Below, in pieces: positions 14,898 through 24,500 of a DNA stretch of 51,920 nt; position 1 is the stretch's first letter; each line of letters opens with the position of its first letter. A model generated the notes under the pieces. That model saw only the letters and a program-made list of their open reading frames with translations, searched no databases and had not been told where the DNA came from. The stretch comes from Lachnospiraceae bacterium. Lineage in GTDB: Bacteria > Bacillota > Clostridia > Lachnospirales > Lachnospiraceae. The stretch is from positions 1-51,920 of the forward strand of contig JAGBEV010000008.1 in the NCBI GenBank assembly GCA_017936785.1, in the 5' to 3' direction. Position numbers and translations under genes: made by a program.

Positions 14898-15437
14898 TTA
14901 ATCAGCTTCCTTTTTTACAGGAATATGGAAAATATAAATATAAGTAATATCCTCATCCGTCAAAATTCCGTTTTCTTTCCCGAAATCAATAACTCTCTGT
15001 GGTATAGAAGTTTTCTTCTTAACAATGGTGCCGCCATGCTCCTTGGCAATAGCACAGCTTGCATCATTATCGGTTGACACCTTCCATCGGAAATACTCTA
15101 CTTCATGTGTCTCTGCATAATATTCCATCAGAAGTTTTGTGGATTCATATCCATAGCCATTTCCCATAAATTCGTCCATAATATCAATACCTACTTCTGG
15201 CGTCTTACTATCTGTTTCCAATATCTGCACAAAGCCGCATACCCGTTCCGTCTGGTTTTCAATAACCGGGCAGACAAAATCATTTGCTTTGAGCTGTTCC
15301 CAAGTCTGTGGAAATTTCTCGGAAGGATACAATGATTTTACCACAGACCGGAACTGACTCATTTGACGGTATATTTCTTTCGTTTCCTCATCTATCTGTG
15401 CAATGCTTACTTTTTCTGAGCTTTTCAATATTACCAT
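14898..15437 (-). CDS. GNAT family N-acetyltransferase
   Basis: This 179-residue protein looks like a RimJ/RimL-style GNAT enzyme: PEVGIDIMDEFMGNGYGYES carries the acetyl-CoA pyrophosphate loop (GNGYGYE), and KVSTDNDASCAIAKEHGG is the usual motif B ending (N-x-x-S-x-x-x-x-x-x-G). It would transfer an acetyl group from acetyl-CoA to an amine; the substrate is unknown. The ATG at 15437 has GGGAG six bases upstream. A longer frame to 15539 overlaps the upstream gene and lacks a ribosome site. Confidence 0.82.
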   Translation of the reverse strand: MVILKSSEKVSIAQIDEETKEIYRQMSQFRSVVKSLYPSEKFPQTWEQLKANDFVCPVIENQTERVCGFVQILETDSKTPEVGIDIMDEFMGNGYGYESTKLLMEYYAETHEVEYFRWKVSTDNDASCAIAKEHGGTIVKKKTSIPQRVIDFGKENGILTDEDITYIYIFHIPVKKEAD

Positions 15438-15486
15438 CGTAGTCTCCCAAAGAATGGTTTTATTAAACATTTCATACTGCCAAATT

Positions 15487-16197
15487 TCAATATACAGAAT
15501 ATGCTTTAGCATCTCGGTAGTTTGCACATAGCATTTCATGGACTCTATCCCGAATTATAAAACACTTTTCAACCCATTCCAAAATCACAAATTCCGCATT
15601 AATCTTAAAACAAACAAAGGTATCTTTGTTCAGATTAAGTTCATCCCTATAGGTCAGTACATTCGTAAAAATGCGTGTCGCAGTTTTTTCAAAGCTCTGC
15701 ATCATTCCTCTTGTCACGCCTTCATACTCATAGGGATAATACATAAAAATATTTTTGTTCTTTTTCAAATTCTTTATGAGATTTTGAATTGTACTATTTT
15801 TATACTGCTCCGCTCTTAAATCCTCCAGTTTACAATCCTCAATGTCTGTCAATATTGTATCTGGTGGGATTTCCGAAACCTTATCCTTTGTCCATGAAAA
15901 AATGAAACCTTCCGCCATCCTACTATAATCTACTCTAGGCATATTCTTATGTCTTTCTCTCATCACATCACTACTGATCAGAAGTTTAAAATCCAACTGA
16001 TATGTAGATGAATAAACATCATCTTCGCCATGAGACTGGTCTTCCACCAACCGATAATGCTCCATGAAAGAATGCTTATTGCTAAAATATCTAGATCCAT
16101 TTATTACATCAATTAAAAAATGCTCATAATTCACATTTGGGAAAGCATTTTTTCCGTTCAGCATAAGAAATTTAGGATCAATTACTCTAAATGCCAA
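15487..16197 (-). CDS. hypothetical protein, unknown family
   Basis: This 236-residue protein begins at TTG with GGGGG seven bases upstream. It has no motif I can name. Segments such as NVNYEHFLIDVINGSRYFS, YSSTYQLDFKLLIS and VCFKINAEFVILEWVEKCF suggest a soluble alpha/beta protein; it has no signal peptide or membrane segment. It lies ~130 bases after the vsr gene in the same direction, so it may be extra cargo of the restriction operon or the start of the three-gene cassette to its left. Confidence 0.55.
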   Translation of the reverse strand: MAFRVIDPKFLMLNGKNAFPNVNYEHFLIDVINGSRYFSNKHSFMEHYRLVEDQSHGEDDVYSSTYQLDFKLLISSDVMRERHKNMPRVDYSRMAEGFIFSWTKDKVSEIPPDTILTDIEDCKLEDLRAEQYKNSTIQNLIKNLKKNKNIFMYYPYEYEGVTRGMMQSFEKTATRIFTNVLTYRDELNLNKDTFVCFKINAEFVILEWVEKCFIIRDRVHEMLCANYRDAKAYSVY

Positions 16198-16326
16198 TCG
16201 CTAACCCCCTTTATTTTGTCTCCAATGAATAATCTTGTGCAGGAATACCGCTGTTCCGCAGGAACGAGGGTGCAGGTTGTTGTTGATATAATCCTCCAGA
16301 CCGGGGGCATTTTCGCCACAATGAAA

Positions 16327-16746
16327 TCAATGATGTTCTATCTCATTGACAAGGGATATTAATCGTTCCTTTCGTTTGGATTTACTGGATATCTCGCATT
16401 CCCATAAAACGATTACATGCCATCCCATTTCCTCAAGCTGACAAATTTGTGCACTGTCTCGTTCAACATTTCTTTGAAGTTTAGCCTCCCAATAATCACG
16501 GTTCGTATCAGGCAACGTTGCGGATTTGCACCCCGGATGCTGATGCCAGAAACAACCGTTTACAAAAATTATAGTATGGTACTTCGGAAGCACAATGTCC
16601 GGTTTTCCAGGATATCTCTTATCGTTTTTACGATATCTAAATCCTTTTGAAAACAAGTATTTTCTTATCGCCTCTTCCGGTTTCGTGTTCTTGCCGCGAA
16701 CATGCGACATGATATCACTCCGTTTTTCCTTCGAAAATTTGTCCAT
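16327..16746 (-). CDS. vsr: very short patch repair endonuclease (Vsr)
   Basis: This 139-residue protein matches Vsr along its length: RSDIMSHVRGKNTKPE, FRYRKNDKRYPGKPDIVLPK (catalytic Asp region), IIFVNGCFWHQHPGCK (zinc and active-site His) and YWEAKLQRNVERD. Vsr nicks beside the T of T:G mismatches that arise when 5-methylcytosine deaminates, starting repair. It is encoded 15 bases after the single-chain restriction enzyme and downstream of two m5C methyltransferases, which explains its presence. Confidence 0.95.
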   Translation of the reverse strand: MDKFSKEKRSDIMSHVRGKNTKPEEAIRKYLFSKGFRYRKNDKRYPGKPDIVLPKYHTIIFVNGCFWHQHPGCKSATLPDTNRDYWEAKLQRNVERDSAQICQLEEMGWHVIVLWECEISSKSKRKERLISLVNEIEHH

Positions 16747-16761
16747 ATCCTTGTCAACCTG

Positions 16762-19700
16762 TTAATCCCTGTTTTCAACTAGCGGCACAGCGCCGTTCAG
16801 AATTGGCGCAATCATTTCATCAAGTTTCTCGACCCGTTTTTCATGAGTTGCAATTGTATTAAGAAAGTCAAGCAATCTCTTCATATCATCCTTCGTAAAC
16901 TCACAATGAGTAAAATCATAGGAATTAAACTTCAGCCATACCGCCTTAATGACATCATATCCAGAAATATTAAGCCGCTGAAGCGAAAGCGGACAATAAA
17001 CTTCTATTGTTTTATTTCCATCCGTCAATAACAACAACTCATTTTCCGCATCAAACGGATGAGTAACGTTTTTAAGGCGAAATCCAGCAGGAACTGATTG
17101 CATGAGAGAATCATAATCAAAGCCAAGAACATTTTCGGGGCTAAAATCAACTTTCTCCAAATCAGCAATGCTCTTTCCTATTTCCGCTATATGCAAGAAG
17201 AGTTCCTTATTTGCAACAATAGGTACTCTTGCCCTCTTGTCTGACTGATTCACAGTAAAAAGAGCCCCTTCAAAATCATCCAAATATATTTGAGAGCACA
17301 TTACTGCATATACATAAAACACGATTTCCTTGGCGGCTGTTTCTTCAGACATCCCTGTCATGGAGACAACAGCATTCAATATTTCAGGAGCAATATTAGT
17401 TGACATGCCTCCTTGTCTATTTGGATATTGATTCATATAAATATGCGAATTGCCTCTTGTGCACATATCATTATCCGGATAATACCAACAGAATGATACA
17501 AACTGAGAGAGAGTCGGATTCAAATCTTTTGGCGCATGCGCCATTGCAAATCCGACAGTGTTCTGATCCGAATATGCTTTGATGATTTCCGGACGCAATC
17601 TTGTACCGCCTCCACCAATGCGACTGTACTTCATCAGCACTTCTTTCCACAGCAAAACATTCGAGATAAGAAATGGTCTGAACGAATAAGAGTGAATATT
17701 CTCTGTAAGCGTCTGATCCATGACTCGTTTGTTACCGCAGTCATTCAAAGCATTTTGAAATGCAACTATCTTTTCCTCCTTTGGCGGTCTATCTTGCTTA
17801 GAAAACCATGCGCTGGCTTCCAAAGCACCGTTTGAAGCAATATCCCTGCTTCTTCTTTTTAGCATGGGTGCCTTAACATGAGTAAAAATCGCCGTAGGCG
17901 CTAATTTAATTCCGGAACAATGGTTTAAAAAAATAGCATTCTGCCCGTTTTCATCACTGACCGGCCAAAACTTTTTATACATTTCAGTATCAAAAGGTTT
18001 AACAGGACAGAAAGCAACTGTATCCATATCAATGCCGTACTCCTCAAATCTTGATGCTATATTCGAAATGTCATCACTTAACAAGCGTTCCTTATTGCCT
18101 CGCATACTATGCGAATAATCGCAATAGTGAACTATTTTAATAGGAGCATCATCCCCATATTTCCTTGTCAGCACAACTACGGCACGACCTTGAAGCGTGT
18201 GAAACAAACTGTCGCTGCGCACTCCCGTCCTCGCATCGGCATCTACAGCAACCGCCCAAACATCTGAAAAATGCTCACAAAGGTATTTTCTTGCATATTT
18301 GTAGGACTCCGCTTCCAAAAATGACAATGGAACAACAAGGGCAAGCACAGAATGATTTTGTGAATCCAACAGTTTCTTACAACTCCATCTCAAAAACTGC
18401 ATAAACGGATTATTAATTTGTTTCTGGATATTCTGTCTTCCACGACGCATTGCCTCCGGCGGTCTAAAATCCTCCATAAGTCCATTAATAATAGAAAAAT
18501 CATCAGACATATTCTCGCGCAAAGTGTCCGAACATGGAGGATTCCCTATTACAAGTTTTAACGGTAGAGCCGAAATCTTGTTAGCCTGCAGAAGTTCTCG
18601 TCCTTCGATGGAGTCCTCGTTTGCCTCTCCATTAAACACACTGTTGCTTAATGTGTTGGCAAGAAGAATATCAATTTTGTTATTTTTCTTTCCGTTTTGC
18701 TTCTCCAGCACAGCCATCCGGTAATTTGCAAGCATATACGGAGCGGGGAGAATTTCGATTCCGCAAAGATTATATGATCCGTTGCCGGGATCGTGACTGA
18801 TCAATTCCTCCATAAAAGAACCTGTGCCGCAACACGGATCTACAATGGTGTTTCCATCATCATATATGCTCTTCCCAGGGAAATTTTCTGCAACAACATG
18901 GTTCGCTAACTTAACAACAAAATCCGCAAGAACCTTAGGCGTATAATATGCGCCGAAATCAAAGCGGGACTTTGCATCATATTTTGAAAGGAACAATTCA
19001 AAAAGCTGATGATAGTCCGGATTCAGCAATTGTTGATCCGTCATTTTAATAAATGACAAGAACTTTATACACTCATCAATACGTTGATTAATAAAGGAAC
19101 TCTTGTCAGCATGATCCCGCAGATACAGCATAAGATTTCTAAACGGCGTTAACGCTTCCCCTTCTGACAAATCCTCTTTGATGTAAGCATTGATCTTTCG
19201 TTCTTTTTCAGCAGGCGAATCTTCCGGTGCACATAACACCCTATGAGCATAAAGCAAGCAAAACATTATTACCTGCGCTGTAAAGTCAGCGAAAACTTCG
19301 CCCGTTCTTAAATTTGAATCATTATGGTTGTAAACCAGCTCTCGCATGCCTTGGAGCAATACTATAACTTCGTGCTCATTCTCGTTCATGGCTTCCTCAA
19401 GAGGAATATTGACCAATTCTAAAATATCATCAGCCAGCATCCTTGTTCTTACCGCAACAAGCTCTACCAACTTCGCTTCGTTAACTTGTTGCGGAGACGG
19501 ATTTCTAAAGAACTCGCGCATGTAAACCTCGAACCGCGCATCGACTTTTTGAGCAGACCAATCCCTTGTACGCATTTTGTCCTTGTCTATAATGGAAATA
19601 ACCGTAGGCTCCCTATCCTTATCCATGCAGAATACAAAGTCAATACCATCCGTGATGATAAGCTTGTGCCCTAATGTAAGGTACTTTTTTATTTGGGCGG

Positions 19701-20001
19701 CATACGGTCTTATATCAAAAGGTTCCTCCGAAAGCCCTTTTCCTTCAATATATCCATAGATGCCCATAGTATCCTTGTTATGAATACGCCAGTCTGGGCG
19801 ACCGACTCTACCCTGCGTTGTCGGTTCGAGAATGACATCTATATCATCAGCAGGATTAAACTCCTTCGCAAGAGCCCTTTCCATTGTATCAAGTGGCATA
19901 CGATACGATAATTCAGCCGTATACTGTCTGCTGTTCGTTGCGTTTTTGTACTGCTCTTGAAGGGCTTTCAAGTATGCTTTAAGAATCGAATTATATGACA
20001 T
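16762..20001 (-). CDS. single-chain restriction-modification enzyme (type IIG/ISP-like)
   Basis: This 1079-residue protein joins nuclease and methylase. The N-terminus has a PD-(D/E)XK core: RPDWR (P69-D70) and IEGKG (E86-x-K88). A helical connector (~170-340) leads to an N6-adenine methyltransferase with FGAYYTP, motif I DPCCGTGSF (388-396) and motif IV NPPC (487-490). The C-terminal ~450 residues resemble the specificity domain of type ISP/IIG enzymes. There is no helicase domain, so it should cut near its site without translocation. Cys in place of the usual aromatic residue in motif IV is notable, though I believe relatives share it. Its ATG shares one base with the upstream methyltransferase stop (TAATG). 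Confidence 0.85.
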   Translation of the reverse strand: MSYNSILKAYLKALQEQYKNATNSRQYTAELSYRMPLDTMERALAKEFNPADDIDVILEPTTQGRVGRPDWRIHNKDTMGIYGYIEGKGLSEEPFDIRPYAAQIKKYLTLGHKLIITDGIDFVFCMDKDREPTVISIIDKDKMRTRDWSAQKVDARFEVYMREFFRNPSPQQVNEAKLVELVAVRTRMLADDILELVNIPLEEAMNENEHEVIVLLQGMRELVYNHNDSNLRTGEVFADFTAQVIMFCLLYAHRVLCAPEDSPAEKERKINAYIKEDLSEGEALTPFRNLMLYLRDHADKSSFINQRIDECIKFLSFIKMTDQQLLNPDYHQLFELFLSKYDAKSRFDFGAYYTPKVLADFVVKLANHVVAENFPGKSIYDDGNTIVDPCCGTGSFMEELISHDPGNGSYNLCGIEILPAPYMLANYRMAVLEKQNGKKNNKIDILLANTLSNSVFNGEANEDSIEGRELLQANKISALPLKLVIGNPPCSDTLRENMSDDFSIINGLMEDFRPPEAMRRGRQNIQKQINNPFMQFLRWSCKKLLDSQNHSVLALVVPLSFLEAESYKYARKYLCEHFSDVWAVAVDADARTGVRSDSLFHTLQGRAVVVLTRKYGDDAPIKIVHYCDYSHSMRGNKERLLSDDISNIASRFEEYGIDMDTVAFCPVKPFDTEMYKKFWPVSDENGQNAIFLNHCSGIKLAPTAIFTHVKAPMLKRRSRDIASNGALEASAWFSKQDRPPKEEKIVAFQNALNDCGNKRVMDQTLTENIHSYSFRPFLISNVLLWKEVLMKYSRIGGGGTRLRPEIIKAYSDQNTVGFAMAHAPKDLNPTLSQFVSFCWYYPDNDMCTRGNSHIYMNQYPNRQGGMSTNIAPEILNAVVSMTGMSEETAAKEIVFYVYAVMCSQIYLDDFEGALFTVNQSDKRARVPIVANKELFLHIAEIGKSIADLEKVDFSPENVLGFDYDSLMQSVPAGFRLKNVTHPFDAENELLLLTDGNKTIEVYCPLSLQRLNISGYDVIKAVWLKFNSYDFTHCEFTKDDMKRLLDFLNTIATHEKRVEKLDEMIAPILNGAVPLVENRD

Positions 20002-21056
20002 TACTCTTCCTCTCTTCTCTTATAACACTCAATAATGCTTCTGCCGATTTGTTCAGCTAATGCAGGAGGAACGGCATTGCCTATCTGTCTTGCTATATCA
20101 ACTTTATTTCCTGTAAACCTAAAATCCATCGGAAATGTTTGCAGTAAGGCTCCCTCTCTTAACGAAACGCTCCTGTCCTGATCGGGATGTCCAAATTTTC
20201 CTCGAGTAAAGCTGTCGAATCTTGCAGTAATTGTAGGGGCAACATCATCCCATCCCATTCTTCCGTAGACATTTCTATATCCAATGACAGAACTGTCTAT
20301 TTTATGGCAATCGGCAAGAAGATCATCAGGCAAATATTCCCGTCCCTGTCCTGGTTTTAATGCTCGAATTCGTCTCAAATTAATATCCGAAAGCTTGTCT
20401 CTTCGATGCAAAGGAATACCGGGATAATCACTCCCGTCCATCGGCGGCTCCGGCAATGAACCGATTACATCCCTAACGGTACGATGCTCTCCGTTCGGTT
20501 TCGGGTATTCATAATAAACGCCCATATCCGTTCTTTCTCCAATGATAATATATCTCTTTCTCCTTTGCGGAGCGCCATAATCTTGGGCATCCAAAAGGTT
20601 TATATGCACCTCATATCCGATGCCTTTTAACTCATCTATTAACTGTTCAAGAATCGTTTTCCCGCGCTTCCCGGCAATCCCTGTAACATTCTCCATAACA
20701 AAATATTTAGGGTACAGTTCATTAACAAGCTGAGCGTATTTAAAAACCAGTTGATTTCGAGGATCAACATCACTTCCCCGTCTTTGGATTGAAAACCCTT
20801 GGCAAGGAGGTCCTCCTGCAAGAAGAAACAGTTCGCCTCTTTCCATTTTACATATTTCCAAAGCCTTCCCATTCAGCATATCGGTGATATCTGCCGCAAG
20901 TGCAGGATGGTTAAAATACTTTTCGTTTTCTCTTATTGTCTTAATGCATATATCATCAATATCAAAACTTAAACGAATATCAAATCCGGCTTGCTGTAGC
21001 CCAAGTCCAAGTCCTCCTGCTCCGCAAAAGCTGTCAATGCAAGTATATTCAGACAT
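20001..21056 (-). CDS. DNA (cytosine-5) methyltransferase, second gene
   Basis: This 351-residue enzyme has all main m5C motifs: I (DSFCGAGGLGLGL), IV with catalytic Cys85 (GGPPCQGFS), VI (MENV, E122), VIII (QRRKRYIIIG) and X (RQIGNAVPP). It methylates cytosine at C5 in a specific sequence; the target recognition region (~200-290) is not interpretable by eye. It follows the first methyltransferase by one base and overlaps the restriction enzyme start by one base, so the operon is translationally coupled. Confidence 0.95.
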   Translation of the reverse strand: MSEYTCIDSFCGAGGLGLGLQQAGFDIRLSFDIDDICIKTIRENEKYFNHPALAADITDMLNGKALEICKMERGELFLLAGGPPCQGFSIQRRGSDVDPRNQLVFKYAQLVNELYPKYFVMENVTGIAGKRGKTILEQLIDELKGIGYEVHINLLDAQDYGAPQRRKRYIIIGERTDMGVYYEYPKPNGEHRTVRDVIGSLPEPPMDGSDYPGIPLHRRDKLSDINLRRIRALKPGQGREYLPDDLLADCHKIDSSVIGYRNVYGRMGWDDVAPTITARFDSFTRGKFGHPDQDRSVSLREGALLQTFPMDFRFTGNKVDIARQIGNAVPPALAEQIGRSIIECYKRREEE

Positions 21057-21057
21057 A

Positions 21058-22362
21058 TTACTCCTCTTTTCGCTTGATTTTTATTCCGGCAATAACGCTT
21101 GAATAAGAACTGCTGACAGGCTCCTCTATGGATTTCGGGCTGTTTTCCAATTCTTTGCTTGTCGGCTCCGATGAAATTATTTCAATCAAAATGTTCGATG
21201 CTATACCCGTTGCAAAGAGGGGTGGCACAGCTTCACCTATCTGTCTATAAATATCATCCGATTTGCCTATAAATTCAAATCCGATCGGAAAACTCTGCAG
21301 CAACGCAGCTTCTCTTGCTGTAAGCCCTCTGTCCTGCACCGGATGAGTATATCTTCCACTCGCCGGATTACGTGCGTAATGAGTTATCGTAATTGAGGGG
21401 CGATCCCAATACAGCCGTCCATAGGTATCAGAGAATCCCTTCGTCCTGTCAAGACAAGCGGGACCTACACCCGCCGGCCTATTTCCCCCATCATGCGGAA
21501 CTTGCTTAAGCACTTCAATCGTACTCTTTTTATGAGCCGCACTCTTATGCATGGGATCTCCCGGATCAGCCACACCAGCAGGTACAGGATTCAATCCTCC
21601 GATTGCTTCCCGTACCGTTCTATATTCACTTGGTTCAAGATATCCTTCAGGCAACAAAAAATTCTTTTTCATACCAATCACGATTGAACGAAAACGTTCC
21701 TGCGGGACACCAAATGAGGCTGCATTATAAATGTTTTCCTTGACAATATATCCTTCCTTAAGAAAGCTCTCCTTGGCTGCTGAAAAATAATTCCAGTATC
21801 TGTTTGATAAGAATTCCGGGACATTTTCCATAATAAATGCAATAGGTTGAATATAACTCACGATTTCCGCAAAAATGTTAACCAAATTATTCCTTATATC
21901 ATCTTCTTCGTTCCAATGCTTTTTTCTGTGTGATGTAAAACCTTGACAAGGCGCACATCCGATCAGAACGGTCGGTTTGCTTTTGTCATGCCCGATGCTA
22001 TTGAGAAACTCCTTAAGCTTTTTCTGATCCTGTGCGAACTCAATAATGTCATGGTTTATGACAGGCGTCCCATAATTATGCGCATAACTCTCTGCTGAAG
22101 CCTTATTGATATCGCAACCTCCCAGGAAATTGAACGCCGGTACGATCTCATTTATTGATGCAAATCCAAGCGAGGTTCCTCCAGCGCCGCAAAAAAAGTC
22201 AATTAGCTGAATCGGATTGCCTGAATAAGTATTTTTGTCCAATGGCATGAAGCCTTTCTGTTTTTCCTGTGCGCATTTTAGAAGTTCTCCTTTTAATGCT
22301 CTTAGATCATGCTTTCCCCAGTTTTCTTTAGAAACACACTTTTTAAGAAGGTCAATGTTCAT
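21058..22362 (-). CDS. DNA (cytosine-5) methyltransferase, first gene
   Basis: This 434-residue enzyme has motif I IDFFCGAGGTSLGF, motif IV with Cys139 (GCAPCQGF), motif VI MENV (179-182), motif VIII VPQERFRSIVIG and motif X RQIGEAVPP. It differs widely from the neighbouring methyltransferase and carries ~50 extra N-terminal residues. Two different m5C enzymes in one operon are typical of systems that must protect two strands of an asymmetric site, or of two specificities. Its start overlaps the controller gene by 11 bases. Confidence 0.95.
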   Translation of the reverse strand: MNIDLLKKCVSKENWGKHDLRALKGELLKCAQEKQKGFMPLDKNTYSGNPIQLIDFFCGAGGTSLGFASINEIVPAFNFLGGCDINKASAESYAHNYGTPVINHDIIEFAQDQKKLKEFLNSIGHDKSKPTVLIGCAPCQGFTSHRKKHWNEEDDIRNNLVNIFAEIVSYIQPIAFIMENVPEFLSNRYWNYFSAAKESFLKEGYIVKENIYNAASFGVPQERFRSIVIGMKKNFLLPEGYLEPSEYRTVREAIGGLNPVPAGVADPGDPMHKSAAHKKSTIEVLKQVPHDGGNRPAGVGPACLDRTKGFSDTYGRLYWDRPSITITHYARNPASGRYTHPVQDRGLTAREAALLQSFPIGFEFIGKSDDIYRQIGEAVPPLFATGIASNILIEIISSEPTSKELENSPKSIEEPVSSSYSSVIAGIKIKRKEE

Positions 22363-22597
22363 TGACTGATCCTCCTTGTACAGAATTTTCTTGCCCCTCG
22401 TCGACTATTTCCATGATATCGCCGACATCGCAACTCAGAGCACAACAAATTTTATCAATCACATCCGTTGTCACTCTCTCGTTTTTCCCAAGTTTAGCCA
22501 GCGCATTTGTGCTAATCCCAGATGACAATCTAAGGTCTTTTTTCTTCATATCTTTGTCAATAAGCAACTTCCAAAGCTTTCTATAACTTACAGCCAT
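22352..22597 (-). CDS. XRE-family controller protein of the R-M operon
   Basis: This 81-residue protein is almost entirely a helix-turn-helix of the Cro/C1 HTH_26 type (YRKLWKLLIDKDMKKKDL, SGISTNALAKLGKNERVTTDVI). ATG 22597 is eight bases from GGAGG. As the first gene of the operon, behind a consensus promoter with a palindrome next to the -35, it is placed like a restriction-modification controller that delays or limits expression. Overlap with the next gene supports co-expression. Confidence 0.82.
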   Translation of the reverse strand: MAVSYRKLWKLLIDKDMKKKDLRLSSGISTNALAKLGKNERVTTDVIDKICCALSCDVGDIMEIVDEGQENSVQGGSVNEH

Positions 22598-22646
22598 CGG
22601 ATATTCCTCCACGTATTTCTATTGCAGCATACTGATACATGTTGAT

Positions 22647-22697
22647 ATCATACCGCAAACGCAGTTGATTGTCAATAAAAAATTGATATTTTCAATT
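22647..22697 (-). promoter_or_regulatory. Promoter and palindrome of the R-M operon
   Basis: TTGACA (22675-22670), 17 bases, then TATGAT (22652-22647) on the minus strand. Directly upstream of the -35 lies AATTGA-TATTT-TCAATT (22681-22697), a palindrome that could bind the XRE controller. Confidence 0.75.
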
Positions 22698-22699
22698 TT

Positions 22700-23014
22700 A
22701 AATACCTTTTAGCAATTTTTGTGTACAAACATCCCTTTGATGCTTAAAGTCTTGGCAAAAGCATCATTTCAAAATATTAAGTCAAGAAAATGTACTGTCG
22801 GACTTTCCCCCAAAAACTCACCTTACATTCAATAATTTAAATCTATATAGTCTTTCGCGCTTTTCCTGTTTCGCTAAATAATAGACTTACGCCAAATGGT
22901 ATATTTCACTCTACTCACAGCCTATCCCCCTGGGTAAATCAATTCCCTCATCCCCATTCTGCGGAAACTGAAACACACAACCATTTTCGCCCCAAATCGG
23001 CAGAAACCTTTGAT
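22700..23014. other. Intergenic stretch between island and core
   Basis: About 315 AT-rich bases with no convincing gene on either strand. I see no direct repeat shared with the left flank of the prophage and no tRNA. A boundary of the accessory island may lie here. Confidence 0.4.
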
Positions 23015-24433
23015 TTACCGGGCTTTTTTCGTCAGCAGAGCGACTGTTTCAACATGCACCGTCTGCGGAAACTGGTCTACCCCTCTGACCCTTTTCACTT
23101 CATACCCATTCTCCCTCAAATACTTCAAATCCCTTGCAAGAGTGGCAGGATCACAGCTCACATACACGATCCTTTCCGGCTTCATCTTGACCATGGTATT
23201 CAGACATTTCTCATCGCACCCTTTTCTTGGCGGATCAACCACGATCACATCTGCCCTGATCTGCTCCTTCTCGTACTTCTCCGGCAGCACCTCCTCTGCC
23301 TTCCCCACAAAGAACTCCGCATTACCAATATGATTGATCGACGCATTCTCCCTGGCATTGTCAATAGCCTGTGGAATGATCTCCACTCCATAGACCTTTC
23401 CCGCCTTCTTAGCCAGAAAAAGCGAAATTGTTCCGATTCCGCAATACAGATCCCAAACTGTTTCATCACCGGATAAGTTAGCATATTCTAACGCAAGTTC
23501 ATACAATTTCTTCGTCTGCATAGGATTGACCTGATAAAAGGATAAGGGTGAAATCTGAAATGCCACATCCCCGATATAGTCGGTAATATGCCCCTTTCCA
23601 AACAGCACATCAAAGCTGTCTCCCATGATCACATTGGTATCTTTAGTATTTGAACTGGTACAAATACTTGTTATATTCCATTCTCTGCCCTGGTCTTCCA
23701 ATTTCAGCCCCAGCAGACAATCCACCAATTCCCTCTCTTTGGGAAATGATTTTCCATTGATCACCAGACACACCATGACCTCTTTGGTAGTAAATCCGCA
23801 CCGGATCAGCACATGACGCACCAGCCCCTTATGCAGTTTTTCATCATAGGCAGAAATATGGTTTTCCTTCATAAAAGATAAAACAGCCTCTAATATCTGC
23901 TGATTAACAGTTATCCCCAGCTTACAGTCCGTATTGGCAATAATAGAGTGGGTCCGTCCCGCATAAAAGCCTGCAACCAGGTTTCCGTCTTTATCCGTTC
24001 CCACAGGATACTGGGCTTTATTGCGGTAATAAAAAGGCTCATCCATTCCCACAATAGGCTCCATGACTTTCTCTATTTCCTCTTCCGTGAAACCGCCGAT
24101 GCGCACAAGATCATGAAAGATTTTCCTCTCTTTAAACTTAAGCTGCTCATCATAAGACATTGCCTGCATCTGACAGCCGCCGCAGACTCTGGCATAATCG
24201 CAAAGTGGCTGTACACGAAAAGGAGAAGGCGCAAGCACCTTCTCTAACCTTGCATAAGCATAGTTTTTCTTTGCTTTCATGATCTTGGCTTCAACCTGAT
24301 CCCCGATCACCGCATCCTTGATAAACAGCGTATAGCCATCTACCTTACCGATGCCTTCTCCGTCCATTCCTGCATCCTCAATGGTGACAGTTACCATATC
24401 ATTTTTCTGATAAATACTTTTCTCACTCATCAT
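23015..24433 (-). CDS. rlmCD: 23S rRNA (uracil-C5)-methyltransferase RlmCD/RlmD type
   Basis: This 472-residue RNA methyltransferase has an N-terminal TRAM domain (~8-65), a 4Fe-4S Cys set (C78, C84, C87 in CGGC context, and a Cys near 165 in NTDCKLG), a SAM domain (WDLYCGIGTISLFLA), VVDPPRKGC, and the nucleophile loop YVSCDPATLARDL. In Firmicutes a single enzyme of this type methylates both U747 and U1939 of 23S rRNA. It looks complete. The first of two adjacent ATGs is used; no strong ribosome site is visible. Confidence 0.93.
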   Translation of the reverse strand: MMSEKSIYQKNDMVTVTIEDAGMDGEGIGKVDGYTLFIKDAVIGDQVEAKIMKAKKNYAYARLEKVLAPSPFRVQPLCDYARVCGGCQMQAMSYDEQLKFKERKIFHDLVRIGGFTEEEIEKVMEPIVGMDEPFYYRNKAQYPVGTDKDGNLVAGFYAGRTHSIIANTDCKLGITVNQQILEAVLSFMKENHISAYDEKLHKGLVRHVLIRCGFTTKEVMVCLVINGKSFPKERELVDCLLGLKLEDQGREWNITSICTSSNTKDTNVIMGDSFDVLFGKGHITDYIGDVAFQISPLSFYQVNPMQTKKLYELALEYANLSGDETVWDLYCGIGTISLFLAKKAGKVYGVEIIPQAIDNARENASINHIGNAEFFVGKAEEVLPEKYEKEQIRADVIVVDPPRKGCDEKCLNTMVKMKPERIVYVSCDPATLARDLKYLRENGYEVKRVRGVDQFPQTVHVETVALLTKKAR

Positions 24434-24500
24434 AAATCACAAGTTGCAGTCAAAGCTGCCTGCCTTTCCCTTTACAACATCATTCCAAATACAAACTGCA

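Noticed and set aside
16198-16326. Gene remnant between vsr and the 236-residue unknown
   Set aside because: One minus-strand frame gives ~40 plausible residues without a start or known motif; too weak to call.
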